A stretch of DNA of 43,174 nt. Origin: Alphaproteobacteria bacterium. Its GTDB lineage: Bacteria > Pseudomonadota > Alphaproteobacteria > Micropepsales > Micropepsaceae. Positions within the stretch are counted from its first letter, which is position 1; each line of letters opens with the position of its first letter. Below, piece by piece: positions 1-6,826 of the stretch. The notes beneath the pieces are model-generated. The model worked only from the letters and a program-made list of their open reading frames with translations. It did not search any database and had not been told where the DNA came from. The stretch lies in NCBI GenBank assembly GCA_017308375.1, contig JAFKEW010000061.1:1-43174 (forward strand), written 5' to 3'. The position numbers and the translations under genes are program-made.

Positions 1-2
1 AA

Positions 3-36
3 AACAAGCCCAGTTGATCGCCGATGCGGGGTGGCG
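3..36. repeat. 34-bp direct repeat, left copy
   Basis: Identical over 34 bases to 1036-1069, which is the last coding stretch of the radical SAM gene (codons for PPRIGDQLGLF). Read in the same frame here, the homology ends after the two prolines and an in-frame TAG follows at 53-55, so this is a detached gene end and not a second gene. The repeat brackets a roughly 1-kb segment with a cupin gene and a lone antitoxin. It may continue to the left of the window. Confidence 0.85.
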
Positions 37-86
37 TCGCAAGAGAAGCACTCTATCGGCCAAAATTCCGGCCTGATCAAAACCGG

Positions 87-482
87 TCAGCCGAGATATT
101 CGGCGTCCGTCACCTTCTCCAGCCAGTCGATGGCTTTTCCGTCCTTCGCTTCCTGAATGGCGATGTGGGTCATCGCCGTTGTGGCGGTTGCGCCGTGCCA
201 ATGTTTTTTGCCGGGCGGGCAGGTCACCACATCGCCGGGGCGGATTTCGACCTTCGCTTCGCCTTCGCATTGCGTCCAGCCAAGGCCGGCCGTCACGATC
301 AGCGTCTGGCCGCAAGGGTGGGTGTGCCAGGCCGAGCGGGCGCCGGGCTCGAACGTCACACTGGCACCGCTGAAGGTTGCCGGACCGGGCGACTGGAAAA
401 GCGGATCGATGCGGACATTGCCGGTGAAGTTTTCCGCCGGGCCTTTGATGGCAGGGCGTGAGCCGTTTCGTTTCAGTTCCAT
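87..482 (-). CDS. Small cupin protein, manganese hydroxynitrile-lyase-like
   Basis: 131 aa single-domain cupin. The metal-binding set is complete: His53, His55 and Gln59 in the motif [10 protein letters not shown], and His94 in PPGKKHWHG. This spacing and the length are those of the cupin group that includes the bacterial manganese-dependent hydroxynitrile lyase from Granulicella. Many relatives are annotated only as cupin or carboxymuconolactone-decarboxylase-associated proteins, so the substrate is open. The start at 482 is preceded by AAGGAG at good spacing. It is probably cytosolic, as no signal peptide is visible. It is transcribed away from the antitoxin gene and lies inside the segment bounded by the 34-bp direct repeat, which suggests that it arrived with that segment. 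Fold and metal site are secure; the reaction is inference. Confidence 0.85.
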   Translation of the reverse strand: MELKRNGSRPAIKGPAENFTGNVRIDPLFQSPGPATFSGASVTFEPGARSAWHTHPCGQTLIVTAGLGWTQCEGEAKVEIRPGDVVTCPPGKKHWHGATATTAMTHIAIQEAKDGKAIDWLEKVTDAEYLG

Positions 483-537
483 CGCTGCTCCTTTCCTGGT
501 GCGGTGTTATGCGTCGCGCCACTGAATGTGATGGTCC

Positions 538-601
538 GTTATAACCCTGCTGTAGTGGCGCAGATGCGCGATATCCTATCGCAATGGCGAAGGAGGTTTG
601 A
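538..601 (+). pseudogene. Possible remnant of a HigB/RelE-type toxin C-terminus
   Basis: Immediately before the antitoxin start, one frame reads VITLL and then, after a one-base shift, SGADARYPIAMAKEV followed by TGA at 599-601, which abuts the ATG at 602. HigB-type toxins usually end with a strand like VILLLCGGDK, then a D-I-x-x-A helix and AKE-x before the stop, directly upstream of the antitoxin. The match is short and includes a frameshift. Stops lie upstream in both frames (529-531 and 542-544), so no intact toxin gene exists. This is an inference from a weak signal. Confidence 0.3.
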
Positions 602-889
602 ATGGCAATCAAGACACTTCCTTTTGATGCTGCCGAGTATCTCGATACAGCGGAATCTCAGGCCGAACTCCTTGCCGATGCGTTTGAAAGTGGTGATGCC
701 AATTACATCACGCATGCCCTTGGCGTGGTGGCGCGTGCGCGCGGTATGTCCAACGTCGCAAAAGAAGCGGGCGTTACCCGGGAAGCGCTTTACAGGGCGC
801 TTAGTGAAAAGGGCGACCCGAGACTTTCTACCCTGATCGGTGTGCTCAAGGCGCTGGGCGTGCAATTGTCCGCGAAAATTCCAGCGTAA
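602..889 (+). CDS. HigA-type addiction module antitoxin, apparently without its toxin
   Basis: 95 aa. The N-terminal part (KTLPFDAAEYLDTAESQAEL) and the C-terminal helix-turn-helix (about residues 50-90, with SNVAKEAGVTREALYRALS) are typical of the putative addiction-module antidote family related to HigA and XRE regulators. Such proteins bind their own promoter and neutralise a RelE/HigB-type ribosome-dependent RNase encoded just upstream. Here the upstream 120 bases hold no intact toxin, only a possible decayed C-terminus. A strong AAGGAGG lies 5 bases before the ATG and probably overlaps that remnant. With the toxin gone it may be a relic, an anti-addiction protein against related modules, or a simple repressor. 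Family assignment is firm; function without a toxin is unknown. Confidence 0.85.
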   Translation: MAIKTLPFDAAEYLDTAESQAELLADAFESGDANYITHALGVVARARGMSNVAKEAGVTREALYRALSEKGDPRLSTLIGVLKALGVQLSAKIPA

Positions 890-905
890 GACCAGTACCC
901 TTATA

Positions 906-1029
906 TGTCATGGCCTGCGACTGCAGGCCATCCAGGTGACGCAATTTATCCTGTTGCAGAACTGTCTGCGAACTTTCTGTTAAAAGAATGCCGTTTCAAC
1001 TGGATGGCCCGCATTTGCGGGCCATGACA
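906..1029. repeat. MITE-like palindromic element, family A copy 1
   Basis: Begins TGTCATGGCC and ends GGCCATGACA. Inside each end is a small hairpin (GGCCTGC...GCAGGCC and GGCCCGC...GCGGGCC), and the inner parts CCATCCAGGTGA and CAACTGGATGG are also inverted. No reading frame of note is present. The second copy at 19209-19336 has the same plan. It lies 2 bases from the end of the radical SAM gene and next to the right 34-bp direct repeat. Confidence 0.75.
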
Positions 1030-1031
1030 AG

Positions 1032-2129
1032 TCAGAACAAGCCCAGTTGATCGCCGATGCGGGGTGGCGGTTTGAAGGTGCTGAGGATCAGCGGTTTGCC
1101 CGGCTTGTTGAGGCCGAAGCGTTTGGCCGCGAGATGGAAGCGCCGTGCGATGAAGGCGGCATAAGGGCCGGTGCCGCGCATGCGGGCGTGCCATTCGCTG
1201 TCGTAATCCTTGCCGCCGCGCATCTGGCGGATCAGGCTCATCACATGTTTGGCGCGGTCCGGCACATTCGCTTCCAGCCATTCGCGGAACAGGTCCTTGA
1301 TCTCGAGCGGCAGGCGCAACAGCACATAGCCCGCGCTTTGCGCACCGCTATCGCGCGCGGCGGAGAGGACGGATTCCATCTCCTCATCATTCAGCGCCGG
1401 AATGATGGGGGCGAACATCACGCCCACAGGCACGCCGGCGTCGTGCAGGCCCTTGATCGCCTGAAGCCGCCGCGGCGGGGTGGAGGCGCGCGGCTCCATC
1501 GCGCGGGCGAGCTTGCGATCGAGCGTGGTGACGGAGATCGCGACCTTGACCAACCCGCGTTCGGCCATGGGCGCCAGAATGTCGAGATCGCGCAGGATCA
1601 GCGCCGATTTGGTGACGATGCCGACCGGGTGATTGAAATCGTTCAGCACCGACAGCACCGAGCGCATGATGCGCATCTGCCGCTCAACCGGCTGATACGG
1701 ATCGGTGTTGGTGCCGATGGCGATCACCTTCGGCACGTAGGAGGGCGCGGACAATTCCTTGGCCAGCAATTCGGCGGCGTTGGGCTTCACCAGGATTTTG
1801 GTTTCGAAATCCACGCCGGGCGAAAAGCCGAGATAGGCGTGGCTGGGCCGGGCGAAGCAATAAATGCAGCCATGCTCGCACCCGCGATAGGGGTTGATCG
1901 ACTGCTGGAACGAAATGTCGGGCGAGTTGTTGCGCGCGATGATGCTGCGGGTGGAATCCGTGATCAGTTGTGTGCGCAGCGGCGGCAGATCGTCATCCGT
2001 GGTTTCGTGCTGCCAGCCATCGTCCAGCAGGACGCGCTTCTCCTGATCGTAGCGGCTGGAGGCGTTGGACAGTGCGCCCCGGCCGCGCAGGCGCCGCCGG
2101 TCGGCCGTGCTTTCGAGAACCGTGGTCAT
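1032..2129 (-). CDS. PA0069/SplB-like radical SAM protein
   Basis: 365 aa. The radical SAM cluster motif is CEHGCIYC (Cys84, Cys88, Cys91), embedded in NPYRGCEHGCIYCFARPSH. That context, plus TNTDPYQP and the later VKVAISVTTLD, is typical of the PA0069 family within COG1533, relatives of spore photoproduct lyase. These enzymes cleave S-adenosylmethionine reductively. Substrates of the non-spore members are not established, though DNA or tRNA repair is often guessed. Length is normal for the family and the protein is cytosolic. The last 34 bases are duplicated at the left window edge, which suggests that this gene end served as a recombination or integration target. It is followed after 2 bases by a palindromic element. 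Confidence 0.9.
   Translation of the reverse strand: MTTVLESTADRRRLRGRGALSNASSRYDQEKRVLLDDGWQHETTDDDLPPLRTQLITDSTRSIIARNNSPDISFQQSINPYRGCEHGCIYCFARPSHAYLGFSPGVDFETKILVKPNAAELLAKELSAPSYVPKVIAIGTNTDPYQPVERQMRIMRSVLSVLNDFNHPVGIVTKSALILRDLDILAPMAERGLVKVAISVTTLDRKLARAMEPRASTPPRRLQAIKGLHDAGVPVGVMFAPIIPALNDEEMESVLSAARDSGAQSAGYVLLRLPLEIKDLFREWLEANVPDRAKHVMSLIRQMRGGKDYDSEWHARMRGTGPYAAFIARRFHLAAKRFGLNKPGKPLILSTFKPPPRIGDQLGLF
1036..1069. repeat. 34-bp direct repeat, right copy (3' end of the radical SAM gene)
   Basis: Same 34 bases as 3-36. In this copy they encode the intact C-terminus of the radical SAM protein. A duplicated gene 3' end flanking accessory genes is the usual footprint of site-specific integration or of a duplication with loss. 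Confidence 0.85.
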
Positions 2130-2209
2130 GGATGAAGTGTAGCAGATGATAGGAACAAATCAAGAACAAAATGGGTGGAGGGGGATGTCCATAATGGGCG
2201 ATAGGAGGC

Positions 2210-2485
2210 TTAGCCGCCGGCGAGCGCGTTGGTGAGGATCAGTTCGTCGCCATCGGCGAGTGTGCGCACGCCCGCCTCATGCGAACGGACGAGATCGCCT
2301 TTGTGGAGAAAAACGATGTTGCCGCGGATGGCGCCCGCCTCATCGAACAGATGCAGGCGTAACGCCGGATTGCGTTCGGCGAGCGCGCGCATCAGGCCGG
2401 TGATGGTGGTGCCGTCGGCGGCGAGCCAACGCTCCCCGCCGCAGACCACCCGCAACACCGGCGGCATGTGAACCCGCACACTCAT
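2210..2485 (-). CDS. MoaD/ThiS-family ubiquitin-like protein coupled to a BNR propeller
   Basis: 91 aa with a beta-grasp layout and the C-terminal Gly90-Gly91 that E1-like enzymes adenylate in MoaD and ThiS. The internal pattern ADGTTITGLMRALAERNP and the closing DGDELILTNALAGG fit the family. Its ATG overlaps the TGA of the upstream BNR gene by 4 bases (ATGA), so the two are probably translationally coupled. A MoaD-like gene following a BNR/sialidase-like gene is, to my knowledge, a recurrent pair in bacteria, but no function is established. No MoeB-like activating enzyme, MoaE or thiazole gene lies in the window, so routine molybdopterin or thiamine synthesis is not supported by context. 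It may be a sulfur carrier or a protein modifier; this is inference. Confidence 0.85.
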   Translation of the reverse strand: MSVRVHMPPVLRVVCGGERWLAADGTTITGLMRALAERNPALRLHLFDEAGAIRGNIVFLHKGDLVRSHEAGVRTLADGDELILTNALAGG

Positions 2486-3615
2486 CCCGCATAGGCCGCG
2501 ACGCTGGTGATGCGGGGAAGGCCTTTCGCGATTTCCTGCCAGCGTTCGCCGAGATCGGCACCGGCATAAAGCGCGCCCGATGCGGTGCCGAAATAAACCC
2601 CGCCGGGGGAAAGCTGATCGGCACTCATCGCGCCGCGCAGGACCGCGGTGTAGCAATCGCCGGGCAGGCCGTTGCCGAGCGGTTTCCAGCGCGCGCCGTC
2701 ATCGCTGCGATAGACGGTGAGTTTGCCGCCGCGCGGAAAACGGAAATTGTCGCCATCCAGCGGCACGACGAACACGCTGCCGGATTTGCGATCGATCACA
2801 CAAGGGAATCCGAACGAGCAATGATGGCCGTCGGACAGTTCGGTGACGGGAAGACCGTCTTCCATCACCTGCCACGTGTCGCCGCCATCGCTGCTTTTGT
2901 GCACGCCGCGATGTTCCTGCCGATAGAGCAACGAGGCGTTTTCCGGATCGTTGCTGACGCTGTGCACGCACTGGCCTGTCGAGGCAGGCGCGGCTTCCAC
3001 CGAAGGATCGACGCCCTTGTTTTTCGGGGCCCAGGTCTTGCCGCCATCATCGGTGCGGAAGAAACCGGCGGCGGAAACGCCGACCCACAAACGGTCCGGA
3101 TTTTTCGCATCGCTGAGAATGGTGTGTGCGCCGAGCCCGCCCGCGCCCGGCACCCAGGTGTCGCGCGAAGGCTGGTTGTTGAAACCATCGACCGGTTGCC
3201 AGCTTTCACCGCGATCGCGGCTGGCGAACAGGCCCGCTTCAGAGACGCCAGCATAAAGCGTGCCGTGCGCCCAATGCAGCGTCCAGATCTGATCGACGAA
3301 GCGGCCACCGTGCTTCAGCACGCCTTCGAAATCGGCCGCGCCGACGATGCGGTGATGCTCCGGATTGCCACGATCTTCCGGGCGGTAACGGGGCGCGGCA
3401 TCAAATTGCTTCCAGCTTTTCAGATCGTCGCTGGCAAAAAGTGCGACGCCATAATTGGGCGAATTGACCGCGATGTAATAACGGCCCCTGTCGTCACGCG
3501 CCGACGCGGTGACCGGCCAGCCGGGCAGTTCGAAATGCAGGTCCCAGCGTTCGCGATCCTTGCTGGTGAGGATGGCAGCGCCCTTTGGCGTGCCGGCAAT
3601 CAGGGAGACGGACAT
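2482..3615 (-). CDS. BNR/Asp-box beta-propeller protein (sialidase-like fold)
   Basis: 377 aa. At least five Asp-box-like turns can be read along the chain: SRDRGESW, TDDGGKTW, SSDGGDTW, SDDGARW and GADLGERW. This points to a propeller like those of sialidases and WD40/YVTN/BNR proteins. No signal peptide is visible (the N-terminus MSVSLIAGTPKGAAIL begins directly with a propeller strand), so it is probably cytosolic, unlike secreted sialidases. I do not see the arginine triad or FRIP motif of true sialidases. AAGGAGG precedes the ATG at 3615. The stop overlaps the start of the MoaD-like gene. The pairing suggests that the two proteins act together. Enzymatic activity is unproven. Confidence 0.88.
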   Translation of the reverse strand: MSVSLIAGTPKGAAILTSKDRERWDLHFELPGWPVTASARDDRGRYYIAVNSPNYGVALFASDDLKSWKQFDAAPRYRPEDRGNPEHHRIVGAADFEGVLKHGGRFVDQIWTLHWAHGTLYAGVSEAGLFASRDRGESWQPVDGFNNQPSRDTWVPGAGGLGAHTILSDAKNPDRLWVGVSAAGFFRTDDGGKTWAPKNKGVDPSVEAAPASTGQCVHSVSNDPENASLLYRQEHRGVHKSSDGGDTWQVMEDGLPVTELSDGHHCSFGFPCVIDRKSGSVFVVPLDGDNFRFPRGGKLTVYRSDDGARWKPLGNGLPGDCYTAVLRGAMSADQLSPGGVYFGTASGALYAGADLGERWQEIAKGLPRITSVAAYAG

Positions 3616-3844
3616 GGCGTGAGCCTCCTTTTTCAGCGCCGGAATGTTAGCATTGGATGCGGCGCGCGGCAGCCCACGTCTATGTGAACAGAGAGGTGAA
3701 CAGGGCGGTGAATACCGGCCCGGACGCCGGCGTTGGGGCGCTCATCAACATCAGTGTCAAGCTGTTGTTACAAAATGTGAATTGCCTGCCGTCACGGCTT
3801 ATGTTGTCGTTGTTAACGAAGGGGCGTCAGACGTGGAGGGTGCC

Positions 3845-5032
3845 ATGCTCTGTTCGCCGTTCCCTGTACTTCAGAACACGCCAATCGCATTCCGCATGCG
3901 CGGCGGAATGAAGGCGCACAAGGGCAGTTTGCGTTTCGCGGCGATGACGGCCGCGTTGCTGCTCGGTGCGGCGGTGCCGGCACATGCAACGCTGACCGTC
4001 ACCAATCTTGTTACCGACGATCAGGCGGCAAACCCGGCACAGATCACCGACCCGAGCCTGGTCAATGCCTGGGGCGTTTCCTTTGCGCCGACAGGCCCGT
4101 TCTGGGTTTCGGACAATGGCACCGGCGTTTCGACACTCTACAGCGTCGATCCGGCAACGGACGCGACCACCAAGGTCGGGCTGACCGTGACGATACCGGG
4201 TGACGGCAGCGTGACCGGACAAAGCTTCAATGCCGGATTCGGCGGCGGCAGTTTCAACGGCAATCTGTTCACCTTCGTCAGCGAGGACGGAACCGTATCG
4301 GGCTGGCGCTTCGCGCTTGGGACAGCGGCCGAAGTGTTGCAGCCCGGATCGTCCGCCAATGTCTACAAGGGTTCGACATCGGCGATTGTGGCCGGTCACA
4401 GCTATCTCTATTCCGCCAATTTCAAGACCGGCAAAATCGACGTGATGAAAGGCGATGCTGCGGCCCCAAATCTGACCGGAAATTTTACCGATCCCGCGCT
4501 GCCGGCCGGTTACGCGCCGTTCAATGTGCAGATGCTGGACGGCAAAATCTTCGTGACCTACGGACTGCAGAACGCCACAGGCGATGAGGAGGTGAAGGGC
4601 CTCGGCAATGGCTATGTCAGCGAGTTCGATCTCAACGGCAATTTCATCGCGCGGATCGGCAGCGCCGGGACACTCAATGCGCCATGGGGGCTTGCGATCG
4701 CGCCCAGTACGTTCGGTGCCAATGCCGGCGATCTGCTGGTGGGGAATTTCGGTGACGGCACGATCAATATCTTCGATCTCGGCGCCGATGTTTTCAAAGG
4801 CATGCTGTCGGACGGCCACGGCAATCCGATCGTAATCGACGGGTTGTGGGCGTTGACGACGGGCAATGACACGCTGGCCGGCAGTTCGGGCCGGGTCTAT
4901 TTCAGTGCCGGGCCGGGTGACGAAGGCCATGGCCTGTTCGGTGTGATCGCAGACGTGCCGGAACCGGCCACGTTGTTCGTCATGGGCGGTGCGCTGGCCG
5001 CGATGGCGCTGCGCCGTCGCAAGCGGGCCTGA
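3845..5032 (+). CDS. TIGR03118-like PEP-CTERM-anchored secreted protein
   Basis: The mature protein begins near ATLTVTNLVTDDQAANPAQI after a signal peptide (MKAHKGSLRF, then a hydrophobic run ending PAHA). The repetitive beta-rich body (WGVSFAPTGPFWVSDNGTG, then GAPWGLAIAP-like repeats) fits the TIGR03118 family. The C-terminus has the three parts of a PEP-CTERM sorting signal: VPEPA, a hydrophobic segment and RRRKRA. The protein should be exported by Sec and then processed by an exosortase. The start at 3845 is chosen for its GGAGGG box 4 bases upstream; ATG at 3896 or 3908 would give a more usual signal peptide but lacks a good ribosome-binding site. No exosortase or polysaccharide genes lie nearby. 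Role in surface or biofilm matrix is inference. Confidence 0.88.
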   Translation: MLCSPFPVLQNTPIAFRMRGGMKAHKGSLRFAAMTAALLLGAAVPAHATLTVTNLVTDDQAANPAQITDPSLVNAWGVSFAPTGPFWVSDNGTGVSTLYSVDPATDATTKVGLTVTIPGDGSVTGQSFNAGFGGGSFNGNLFTFVSEDGTVSGWRFALGTAAEVLQPGSSANVYKGSTSAIVAGHSYLYSANFKTGKIDVMKGDAAAPNLTGNFTDPALPAGYAPFNVQMLDGKIFVTYGLQNATGDEEVKGLGNGYVSEFDLNGNFIARIGSAGTLNAPWGLAIAPSTFGANAGDLLVGNFGDGTINIFDLGADVFKGMLSDGHGNPIVIDGLWALTTGNDTLAGSSGRVYFSAGPGDEGHGLFGVIADVPEPATLFVMGGALAAMALRRRKRA

Positions 5033-5053
5033 GAACCGCACCGGAAAATAGAG

Positions 5054-5077
5054 CGCCCTGCAATGCGGGGCGTTCTT
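5054..5077. terminator. Bidirectional terminator between convergent genes
   Basis: CGCCCTG, a 5-base loop and CGGGGCG, followed by TTCTT on the plus strand and, read on the minus strand, by CTCTATTTT. It sits between the end of the PEP-CTERM gene and the end of moaB and partly overlaps the moaB stop. Confidence 0.6.
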
Positions 5078-5609
5078 ATCTATTGTGCTCCAGCAGCCGG
5101 GGCATGATCTCCACGAAGTTGCAGGGGCGGTGGCGGATGTCGAGCTGGTATTTCAAAATTCCGTCCCAGCCATCTTTCACCGCGCCGGTGGAACCCGGCA
5201 GCGCGAACAGATAGGTGCCGCCTGCAACACCCGCACAGGCACGCGATTGCAGGGTGGAGGTTCCGATCTTGTCATAGGAGATGCGGTGGAAGATGGCGGA
5301 GAAGCCATCGATCTCTTTCTCGAACAGCGGTTTTATCGCTTCGACCGTGACATCGCGGCCGGTGAGGCCGGTGCCGCCGGTGGTGATGATGGCATCGATC
5401 TGCGGATCGGCGATCCAGCGTTTCAGCGTGGCGGCGATGGTTGCAGCATCGTCCTTCACGATGGCGCGGGCGGCGAGGTGATGCCCTGCGCCCGCGATGC
5501 GCGTGGCGAGCGTATCGCCCGAGGTGTCGTTGGTTTCATCGCGCGTGTCGGAGACGGTGAGGACCGCGATGTTCACCGGCACGAAGGCGATGGTTTCGTC
5601 GATGGGCAT
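5076..5609 (-). CDS. moaB: Molybdenum cofactor biosynthesis protein MoaB
   Basis: 177 aa, close to the E. coli MoaB length. Family motifs are in order: AVLTVSDTRDE near the N-terminus, ITTGGTGLTGRDVT around residues 75-90 (the molybdopterin-binding GGTG loop), and ALPGSTGAVKDGWD near the C-terminus. MoaB/MogA proteins bind molybdopterin and adenylylate it before metal insertion. The gene stands alone: no other molybdenum cofactor gene is adjacent, and the MoaD-like protein about 2.6 kb away belongs to a different pair. A family B palindromic element begins 27 bases upstream of its start, so the promoter must lie within or beyond the repeat, or be very short. The ribosome-binding site is weak (GAGAA). 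Confidence 0.93.
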   Translation of the reverse strand: MPIDETIAFVPVNIAVLTVSDTRDETNDTSGDTLATRIAGAGHHLAARAIVKDDAATIAATLKRWIADPQIDAIITTGGTGLTGRDVTVEAIKPLFEKEIDGFSAIFHRISYDKIGTSTLQSRACAGVAGGTYLFALPGSTGAVKDGWDGILKYQLDIRHRPCNFVEIMPRLLEHNR

Positions 5610-5635
5610 TTAGAAGTTCTCTGTCATCTATTCTC

Positions 5636-5768
5636 TGTCATCCCCGGCGAGCATCGCGCGTTGCGCGATGTGAGGGAAGGGGATCCAGGTGTTCGATACC
5701 GGAATGATTTTAGCGCCTGGGTTCCCTTCCCCTCCTGCCGCTTGCGCGGCGTTCGGCCGGGAATGACA
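5636..5768. repeat. MITE-like palindromic element, family B copy 1
   Basis: Begins TGTCATCCCCGGCGAGCAT and ends GCCGGGAATGACA. Inside are the small hairpin GCGCG-TT-GCGCG and inverted arms GAGGGAAGGGGATCCAGG / CCTGGGTTCCCTTCCCCTC. The copy at 16869-17049 has the same ends and arms but a longer centre. It lies between moaB and the uracil-DNA glycosylase gene and has no coding capacity. Just before it, a 14-bp tandem duplication (TCTCTGTCATCTAT, then TCTCTGTCAT) includes its first bases. Confidence 0.8.
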
Positions 5769-5794
5769 ACAACAGGGCTGACAGCGATCAGCGA

Positions 5795-6682
5795 TCACAG
5801 AATTTTCAATTCCCGTGCCTTGGCGGCGATGGCCTGAAGATCGCGCCAGGCGAGTTTCTTGTCGATCGGGCGGCGCAACAGATAGGCCGGATGCAGCGTC
5901 GGCATTGCGGGCACCGAGCGGGCGCCGACGAAATATTCCGACCATTTGCCGCGCATGCGCATGATGCCCTCTGTCTTGCCGAGGACGTGGCGGGCGGAAA
6001 CCGCGCCCAGCAGGATGATGATGCCGGGATCGAACAATTCGATATGGCGGCGCAGGAAGGGCAGATTGATCGCGGCTTCTTCCGGCGAGGGATCGCGGTT
6101 TCCCGGTGGGCGCCAGTTGATTACGTTGGTGATGTAGGCGTTCTCCGTCCGCGACAGGCCGATGGAGGCCAGCATCAGGTCGAGCAATTGCCCGGCGCGG
6201 CCGACGAAGGGAAGACCGGCGCGGTCTTCGTCGCGGCCCGGCGCTTCGCCGATCAGCATGATGCGCGCATCCGGGTTGCCATCGGCGAACACGGTGTTGG
6301 TGGCGGTGCGCTTGAGCGGGCTGCCCTCGAACGATTCGAGCGTGGCTTTCAGTTCGGGAAGCGTGGTGCAGGCGGCGGCCACTTCCATCGCGCGGCCGAT
6401 GTGATCGGAGGAGGGATTTGCAGCAGCCTCGGGGGCGGGGCGGGCGCCGGACGCAGTCGGGCCAGAAGCTGTTGAGGAAGAGGGCTTTCCCCCCTCCCAA
6501 TGCGACCGCGCGGGGCGCGCATTCGCATTGCCCTCCCCCGTAAGGGGGGCGGGAGAAGATGTGCGGCTGGGAGATGGTGCAACAAACCGGTTGACCGGGG
6601 TGTCCTGCACGGCCTCGTCCGCCCCGGATTCAACGAGCCAGGCAAGCGTGGTCAGCGGGTCCGGATGCGGTTCGGGCGGCAT
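5795..6682 (-). CDS. Family-4-like uracil-DNA glycosylase without iron-sulfur cysteines
   Basis: 295 aa. The glycosylase core runs from about residue 120 to the end. It has GEAPGRDED (145-153, motif with the catalytic acidic residue), LPFVGRAGQLLD, ITNVINWRPPGNR (184-196) and the DNA-binding motif HPAYLLR (264-270). It removes uracil from DNA as the first step of base excision repair. Classical family-4 enzymes hold a 4Fe-4S cluster with four cysteines; this protein has one cysteine only (Cys105), so no such cluster can form. Residues about 42-66 are encoded by a palindromic repeat, giving a Ser/Pro/Gly-rich linker between a short N-terminal segment and the core. The start at 6682 has a weak ribosome-binding site. 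It is divergent from the ETF-QO gene. Confidence 0.9.
   Translation of the reverse strand: MPPEPHPDPLTTLAWLVESGADEAVQDTPVNRFVAPSPSRTSSPAPLTGEGNANARPARSHWEGGKPSSSTASGPTASGARPAPEAAANPSSDHIGRAMEVAAACTTLPELKATLESFEGSPLKRTATNTVFADGNPDARIMLIGEAPGRDEDRAGLPFVGRAGQLLDLMLASIGLSRTENAYITNVINWRPPGNRDPSPEEAAINLPFLRRHIELFDPGIIILLGAVSARHVLGKTEGIMRMRGKWSEYFVGARSVPAMPTLHPAYLLRRPIDKKLAWRDLQAIAAKARELKIL
6487..6557. repeat. CCTCCC-type palindromic repeat inside the glycosylase coding region
   Basis: Contains CCCCCCTCCCAATGCGA, inverted GCGCGGGGCGCGC, ATTCGCATTG and CCCTCCCCCGTAAGGGGGGCGGGAG. The same building blocks occur in intergenic copies at about 12118, 25607 and 28949. Here the element keeps the frame and is read as protein (for example SPAPLTGEG). 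It falls in the linker, where an insertion would be tolerated. Confidence 0.65.
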
Positions 6683-6826
6683 GGGCCGCCATCATAGGGC
6701 AGCCGGGCCGCTTTCGCGACCGGCGGCCGGGCGCGATTGCCGCACGATCCGGTTCCGGGCCGGTTGACCCCGGCAAGGATAGGGCCGCATAACCAATGGC
6801 TACGGGGATAAATTCGGGATTTGACG

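Noticed and set aside
2486..2656. Longer MoaD-like reading frame starting upstream of 2485
   Set aside because: The upstream part overlaps the BNR gene out of frame and is Arg/His-rich. The ATGA junction gives a standard 91-residue MoaD-like protein.
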